From NCBI GenBank assembly GCA_017453665.1, contig JAFTEM010000014.1, positions 69,309 through 133,308 of the forward strand: DNA of 64,000 bases, written 5' to 3'. Source of the stretch: a bacterium. GTDB lineage: Bacteria > Patescibacteria > JAEDAM01 > Absconditabacterales > Absconditicoccaceae. Positions 59,298-64,000 of this stretch are shown here, in pieces. The first letter of the stretch is position 1, and each line of letters opens with the position of its first letter. Under the pieces are notes generated by a model. The model ran no database searches. It saw nothing but the letters and a program-made list of their open reading frames with translations, and was not told the DNA's origin. Position numbers and translations under genes: made by a program.

Positions 59298-59742
59298 ATA
59301 ATGAAATAGGAATTTTTTTCGTTTTAAATACAAACACTGAAACTTGATTGTTAAGATTATATTTTTTTCTTATTGCTCAAAGCGCATCTTGAATTTGTGT
59401 AGCTCATTTTGTATTAGGAAGTAATACTCAGCTATTCTGTCCGTTTCACTCAACTAAAAACAACCCATACTGATCTAACGGAACTTTTTTAATCACATTT
59501 GGATCTTGTTGAAGCCTTACTTCCTCAACAATATCAAAAATAATACTTTTTACTTGTTCTTCTATTTTCTTTATAATTCAGTTATAGAAACTTTGTAATA
59601 TCGTTTCTAAGGGTCTATCTGTCTTTATTACTCAATTCGAAGCAAGAAGCATACCATTAGCATCAAACGCAGAAAAAAACACTCCTGTCTTCGATTGAAG
59701 ATTTATAGATTGCGAAAGTTGTGTTTTTATTTGTTCAAGCAC
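59296..59742 (-). CDS. AMMECR1-like small protein (148 aa)
   Basis: The sequence GVFFSAFDANGMLLASNGVI followed by RPLETIL, then YGLFLVEGNGQNSGVLLP and KYNLNNQVSVFVFKT, resembles the AMMECR1 fold (a conserved G-K-x-G-L and L-L-P-N pattern), though without the usual Cys. Function of AMMECR1 is unknown; bacterial ones are linked to radical-SAM AmmeMemo partners, which are absent here. The frame is closed by TAA just upstream, and the first usable start is GTG at 59742. Many glycines are TGA. Confidence 0.6.
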
Positions 59743-59838
59743 TTCTATATGTTTGAGAAGTAAAAGTTCTTATCTATTAGGTAGACTATATGAAAAAGAG
59801 AAAGAATTTCAACACCTTGAAGAAAAATTTGTTGTGGC

Positions 59839-59880
59839 AAAATAGAAATGTCAGTAAGAAAACAAAAATAGAAATGTCAG
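59839..59880 (+). repeat. Tandem 16-bp direct repeats
   Basis: AAAATAGAAATGTCAG occurs at 59839-59854 and again at 59865-59880, period 26 bp. Repeated TGTCA-type blocks are known at the ends of some IS families (for example IS21-like), so these may be a transposon terminus. Confidence 0.6.
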
Positions 59881-59995
59881 AACAATGAATTATCTTTTAT
59901 ATAAGCATATATCACATTTCTTTAAAGACATTATTTAATAACTCTTCAATTTTCATTGCAAGAAAAGTATTTTGTCATCTACAATAATTTAATTT

Positions 59996-60033
59996 TTGTG
60001 CAAATCTGGTCATTAATGACCGGATTTGCACAA
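59996..60033. repeat. 38-bp palindrome
   Basis: Left arm starts TTGTGCAAATC, right arm ends GATTTGCACAA, meeting at CATTAATG with no spacer. Only one T/C difference in 19 positions. It could be a dimeric operator, a recombination site or a cruciform; neither side has a long T-run. Confidence 0.7.
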
Positions 60034-60292
60034 CTTTTGAATTTTCAAGCTTCTGATAAATGTTTTATCCGCTATTTATACAATAAACGAATTTCATTTT
60101 TTTAAAAGGAACTACCCCTCCAAGAACAACAAAAAGATTTTCACCATACCATGTAACATATCACCAATTTCTCCACCTTAGGCTGATGGTAAAACAATAG
60201 GTCATTTCGTTTCATTTTTAAAGAAATCCGCAGAAATATTACCTCTCACACGAATTTAAAAAAATGTTTAATTTATTTTTAGGCATTTCAAC

Positions 60293-60321
60293 TTGACATT
60301 TTCACCACAAATTATTAAGAT
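60293..60321 (+). promoter_or_regulatory. Consensus sigma-70 promoter of the GC-rich gene
   Basis: TTGACA (60293-60298), 17-bp spacer, TAAGAT (60316-60321). The transcript would start about 40 bases before the ATG at 60365. Confidence 0.75.
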
Positions 60322-60364
60322 AAACAACGCCATATGGCACAAAACAAATACAAAACTTAAAATT

Positions 60365-60823
60365 ATGGGAAAAAAAGAATTAGTAGTATTAGTGAGCGAG
60401 CTCAAAGAGCTCTTGGACAAGCTCGATGTGAACGGTGGCGTGAACGGTTCGTTCAACACAGCAGTAGATTTTTATCGCAAGATAGAAGTAATCATCCCTC
60501 AAATAAGAGAGATTGCAGAACTTCCTCTCAACGAGGAACGTCCTACTGCAAAAGAGGAACGAAGTGCCGCGTTCGCATTTCTCAAGGCGAATACCAGCAA
60601 CCCCAAGGGACACAACCGCAACACAGGAGAGAAACCTACGAACTTGGGTGATCTCTACTTCGCAATTCCAGGCAACTCCCGCATGGCTTGCATCGGAAAC
60701 TTCGCGGAGGTGTTTAGTGATTCCTACACCACATCTCTGTACCGCAAAAGCGTGTACAACTACCTGCTCACCCAGAAAGTTGAACTCAACAAAGAATGGG
60801 CTGCATTGAAATGGCTCGCTTAA
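60365..60823 (+). CDS. GC-rich, TGA-free gene of unknown function (152 aa), probably foreign
   Basis: Unlike every neighbour it is visibly GC-rich, uses CGC/CGT, CTC, GGC and GTG codons freely, and contains no TGA although it has nine glycines. It reads equally in the standard code. The protein is helical at the start (KELVVLVSELKELLDKL), then polar, with FYRKIEVIIPQIREIAELP and a C-terminal helical part (YLLTQKVELNKEWAALKWL). No family recognised. It has its own consensus promoter and a perfect nested terminator. This suggests recent transfer from a standard-code bacterium, phage or plasmid, or alternatively an assembly join. The TTG at 60293 would start too early and overlap the promoter. 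Confidence 0.7.
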   Translation: MGKKELVVLVSELKELLDKLDVNGGVNGSFNTAVDFYRKIEVIIPQIREIAELPLNEERPTAKEERSAAFAFLKANTSNPKGHNRNTGEKPTNLGDLYFAIPGNSRMACIGNFAEVFSDSYTTSLYRKSVYNYLLTQKVELNKEWAALKWLA

Positions 60824-60846
60824 CTAACTACACCCTTCCAAAGAAC

Positions 60847-60882
60847 GCAGGATTGAAGGAATACTTCCATCCTGCTTTTTTA
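60847..60882 (+). terminator. Terminator of the GC-rich gene
   Basis: GCAGGAT (60847-60853) pairs with ATCCTGC (60869-60875), with an inner GAAG/CTTC stem, then six T. Confidence 0.85.
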
Positions 60883-60946
60883 TCTTGAAAAATCCAATCC
60901 TTTGACTAGTGTAATTAAAGTTTTATCCTTTTTTTTTGTTGCCCAC

Positions 60947-61405
60947 ATGTATAAAGACGATTGTATTTTTTGTAAAATCAGTAAAGGAGAAATCCCATCT
61001 CAAAAGATTCGAGAAAACGAAGAATTCTACGCATTTCTAGACCTCTCACCAAACTGTAAGTGACAAACCCTTGTTATCCCTAAACAGCATTATGATTCAG
61101 ACCTTTTCTTAATAAAAGACCAAGCGTTCTATGGACGCTATTTATCAGCAATCCAAGAAGTTGTAGAACTCCTAAAAAATTGATTACAAGTAGTAAGAGT
61201 ATGAATAATTATGGAAGGTATGGGAGTAAATCATCTTCACATAAAACTCTATCCTATGCATGGACTAGACAAAGAACGAAAACAAATGGAAGACGAAAAA
61301 CACTGCTATTTTGATACCTACCCTGGATATTTAACAACTCAAATGTGAGATGCTCTTTCTCAAGATGCCCTAGCAAACACAGCACAAGAAATCCTTTGAA
61401 AATAA
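60947..61405 (+). CDS. HIT-family nucleotide hydrolase/transferase
   Basis: Small 152-residue enzyme: CIFCKISKGEIPSQKI is the N-terminal HIT pattern with a Cys pair, ENEEFYAFLD and NCKGQTLVIPKQHYDS follow, then the triad NHLHIKLYPM. The canonical motif is H-x-H-x-H; here the third His is Lys, while the middle His (the usual nucleophile) is kept. Substrate may be Ap4A or a nucleoside phosphoramidate. TGA codes for the Gly in KGQT. It is the first plus-strand gene after the islet and is followed by two small membrane proteins. Confidence 0.85.
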
Positions 61406-61486
61406 AAAAAACTCCTACTAAGACTTGATTTTTATAGAGAAAATGATAGTCTGAAAGTAATGTTTATTTCACCTTATTTTTAAATA

Positions 61487-61771
61487 ATGAAAAAAAATTC
61501 TTTCACAAAAATTATTACAATTATCATTCTTGCTATCGCAGCATTTTCTTTAGTATTTGGTAGTTTTATCATGATTTTATCTCCTACTACTGAAGAAAAC
61601 ACAATTAACGGAGAAGAAACAATCACTATTAACGCCGATGATAATATCGTAACTATTGAATGAGAAGCAACTAAGGAAACCGAAAATAATGAGGCAGAGA
61701 TACAAGAACCATCTAACGAATGAGAAATCGTACTTGATGATTCAAATCTTGAAGTTGAAATACTAGAATAA
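61487..61771 (+). CDS. Small single-pass protein with acidic tail (94 aa)
   Basis: A basic start, one membrane helix (about 8-33, IITIIILAIAAFSLVFGSFI) and then 60 residues rich in Glu, Asn and Thr. No family. It is followed 26 bp later by a pilin-like protein, so it may be an accessory membrane factor. Confidence 0.55.
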
Positions 61772-61797
61772 TTTTAAATACTAAAGTTCATTATTGT

Positions 61798-62235
61798 ATG
61801 AAAAGACTAATACAATGTATAGGATGAGTTTTCTTATGACTATATCTTCTCTCATGAATAAACTTTTCTTATGCTGGATCAGAATCAAACTTTTGAATAG
61901 ACATGAATACCGATTGTCTTCTTAAAGGAACCTGTCATTTCTCAGTATATGATGCAACACAAATCAGAAAAGATTCAAGAGCAGACTGAGAAGAAACTTC
62001 AGTAATGACCTTTGTACAAGATATCATTTACTGAGCAACTTTCTTTATAGGAACTGTTGTTACCGCATGAATTATCGTTTCTTGACTCCTTCTTGTATTC
62101 TCATGAGCAAATCCTTCTATGAAAACTAAAGCCATGACTGGTTTAAAATACTCTCTTTATTGATTTGTAGTAGTCTCCCTCTCTTTAGTAATTATAAGAC
62201 TCGTTCAATTTCTGGCGAAATGAGGAAGTTCATAA
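61798..62235 (+). CDS. Pilin-like membrane protein (145 aa)
   Basis: A signal-peptide-like helix (about 5-22, IQCIGGVFLGLYLLSG), a polar segment with two Cys (CLLKGTCHF), and two membrane helices (ATFFIGTVVTAGIIVSGLLL and YSLYGFVVVSLSLVIIRLV) separated by the loop GANPSMKTKAMTG. The arrangement is the same as in the 25759 and 26274 genes, typical of VirB2/TrbC-like pilins. TGA supplies many glycines in the helices. It lies just before dnaG. Confidence 0.6.
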
Positions 62236-62282
62236 AAAATACAAAAAAATATGGCAATTTTTAGTATCAAATAGATATCCAA

Positions 62283-64000
62283 GTGGCAAATCCATTAATT
62301 GATGATGTTTTAAGTTCAGCAGATATTGTAGATATTATCAGCTCTAAAATACCCCTTAAAAAAGCTGGTAGTAATTTTTCTTGATGCTGTCCTTTTCATA
62401 ACGAAAAAACACCATCATTTATTGTCTCTCCAACAAAACAAATCTTCAAATGTTTTTGATGTTGAAAAGGAGGAAATGTTCTTACTTTCATCCAAGAATA
62501 TGAAAAAATAGACTTCCGAGATGCTGTTAAAGAATTAGCTAAAACCGAAAATATTGATCTTTCTAAATACGATGTAACCGTTAAAAAATTCGCTGCTGAT
62601 AGCGATGAAAAATGAAAACTAAAAAGAATTCATATATTAGCTCAACAATTCTTCAAATCTCAATTTGAAAACAGTCCTGAGGCTCAAAACTATGTAAAAG
62701 AAAAAAGGAAATTATCTCCTCAACTAATAGAACAATTTTGAATAGGATATGCTCCTGATAAACATTTTGAACTTATCCAACTTTTAAGAAATAAAGGATT
62801 TACTGATGCAGATATTTTAGAAGCATCTCTTGCCAAAAAAAATGCAACATGAGAAATCTACGCTTTTTTTAGAAACAGAATAACTTTTCCTATCTTCGAT
62901 ATCATGGGAAATGTTGTTTGATTCTCTGCAAGAGTTCTTAATCCAGAAGAAAAACCAAAATACATTAATAGTGCAGAACATAAAGCATTCGAAAAATCCA
63001 AAATTTTATACGGATTAAACTTTGCTAAAAATTGAATAAGAGAACATGATAAAATCATTATTGTTGAATGACAAATGGATGTTTTATGACTTGCCAAATT
63101 AGGAATCCCTGTATGAGTAGCAACCTCATGAACCTCTCTTACTGATGATCATGTTAAAATCCTAAAAAGATATACAGAAAATATCTATCTTATGTTTGAT
63201 AACGATAGTGCCTGACAACAAGCTACACAAAGAGCCTTAAAATTATTCTATCAACAGAATCTTTTCCCTAAAATCATCAATATCCCACAACCACGAAAAG
63301 ATATTGATGAAATCTCAAATGAAGAGAATGGAAAAACAATATTTGAAGAGTGTTTAACAAAAGCTAAAGATGGATTCCTAGTATTATATGAACGCATTAG
63401 AGCAAGTTTAGATATGAGTTCTCCAATAGATAAACAAAAATTAATCAACACCATGTTTGAGACAATTATTGCTGTTGATTCTGTTACTATTCAAGAACAC
63501 TACAAATGACTATTATCAGAAAAATTATGACTAGCTTACGAAATCCTAGATACTCAATTTAAAAAATTTAAAAAAACGGATTGAAAATTTCAAATAATAC
63601 AAAATACTCGTAGACAAGAACAACAGCAGCTAGAAAAATTTCAGCTCGAAAGAGAGCGGCTTTTCGCGGCGCTATTTTATCAAAACTTGATTGATAAATA
63701 TTTATGAGATTCTGCTAAAAAGCAAAATTTCATTAAATTTGTAGAATTACTCTCAAAAAATGATAAGGACAATATGTATGCTAAGGTATTAAACAATACA
63801 GCCACAACAGAAGAAATAGAAAAATTAGAAGAACTAAGTTTGTGGCGAGATAAACAACTAGAAGAATTCTCTGATATAGAAATAAGATATCAACATATTA
63901 TTAAAACAGTTTTGCCTTATATACAAACAATATTACAATTATGTTTAAAAAATCCTAATGTAAGTGCTGAAGTAAAAGGAGAAATTTTGATGTTGAGGAA
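62283..64000 (+). CDS. dnaG: DNA primase DnaG (3' end outside window)
   Basis: Synthesises RNA primers. The zinc-binding domain is clear: CCPFHNEKTPSFIVSP with the second pair CFGCGKGGN (about 36-70). The RNA-polymerase domain has VKEKRKLSPQLIEQFGIGYAP and a TOPRIM fold with KIIIVEGQMDVLGLAKLG and MFDNDSAGQQAT. The start is GTG at 62283; an in-frame TAG at 62262 rules out an upstream start. At the window end it is inside the C-terminal helicase-binding region. It is on the same strand as, and about 50 bp after, the pilin-like gene. Confidence 0.95.

Larger units (their letters stand above)
59743..60292. other. Gene-poor islet with repeats and palindrome
   Basis: Over 500 bases without a convincing gene. 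It holds two exact copies of a 16-bp repeat (59839-59880), a 38-bp near-perfect palindrome (59996-60033), and a short TGA-containing ORF at 59790-59987 (65 codons) that resembles nothing. A short reading frame ending in LYEKEKEFQHLEEKFVVAK runs into a TAG inside the first repeat copy, as the tail of a lost transposase might do. This points to a degenerate mobile element, unproven. Confidence 0.4.

Noticed and set aside
60293..60364. N-terminal extension of the GC-rich gene from TTG 60293
   Set aside because: It coincides with the -35 box, is AT-rich unlike the gene body, and the ATG at 60365 begins the compositional change.

Overview
The window reads as a chromosomal segment of a host-associated Patescibacteria/CPR bacterium that uses genetic code 25 (UGA = glycine), i.e. 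Candidatus Absconditabacteria (SR1) or Gracilibacteria (BD1-5). The direct evidence is that nearly every conserved gene is interrupted by in-frame TGA exactly where the family has glycine: both P-loop glycines of FtsK, the PheS, AspS and GltX catalytic motifs, LepA AHIDHGKS, the enolase DEGG region and the DnaG zinc ribbon. Real stops are TAA or TAG only. The DNA is AT-rich, genes are packed tightly, and gene ends are often shared or abutting. All coordinates below were obtained by reading TGA as Gly and joining the fragments.

Layout. 1-8.8 kb: partial secD, a Pif1 helicase with a WYL domain, two unknown genes, ftsK and aspS. 8.9-13.2 kb: an AT-hook protein, a MORN-type lipoprotein, tRNA-Arg(UCG) fused almost directly to rnpB, truB and a yebC homologue. 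13.2-21.1 kb: a methyltransferase, unknown proteins, pheS, and a minus-strand operon of HAD phosphatase, nucleotidyltransferase, cupin, glycerophosphodiesterase and a glycan-type protein. A structured RNA with its own terminator precedes that operon. 21.4-27.2 kb: a 1432-residue PKD-repeat surface protein followed by two pilin-like/polytopic membrane proteins. 27.3-35.8 kb: an rRNA methyltransferase, a membrane protein resembling baseplate-J proteins, RNase Y, an OLD-type ATPase/TOPRIM nuclease and enolase. 35.9-42.8 kb: a glycine-zipper membrane protein, holB, rsmA, dinD, ruvA and a family-2 glycosyltransferase. 43-56.3 kb: a bifunctional M23 + NlpC/P60 wall hydrolase, gltX, a phosphopantetheinyl transferase, recJ, hrcA, a Nudix hydrolase, a peptidoglycan-binding MORN protein, rimO, a LepA reduced to its GTPase domain, and miaB. 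56.4-64 kb: an SLH-repeat protein, a lytic transglycosylase, a small accessory islet, a HIT protein, small membrane proteins and dnaG running off the end.

Information processing (aspS, pheS, gltX, truB, rsmA, rimO, miaB, rnpB, rny) and DNA maintenance (ftsK, holB, ruvA, recJ, dnaG, dinD, Pif1) dominate. The remainder is cell-surface machinery: PKD and SLH proteins, wall hydrolases, lipoprotein, glycosylation genes and pilin-like proteins. This fits an epibiont that attaches to other bacteria. No carbon biosynthesis pathway is visible apart from enolase.

The least explained parts are: the islet at 59.7-60.9 kb (16-bp tandem repeats, a 38-bp palindrome, and a GC-rich TGA-free gene with its own consensus promoter and terminator); the structured RNA at 21.13-21.28 kb; the 3-nt rnpB-tRNA junction; the truncated LepA; and the glycine-zipper protein.
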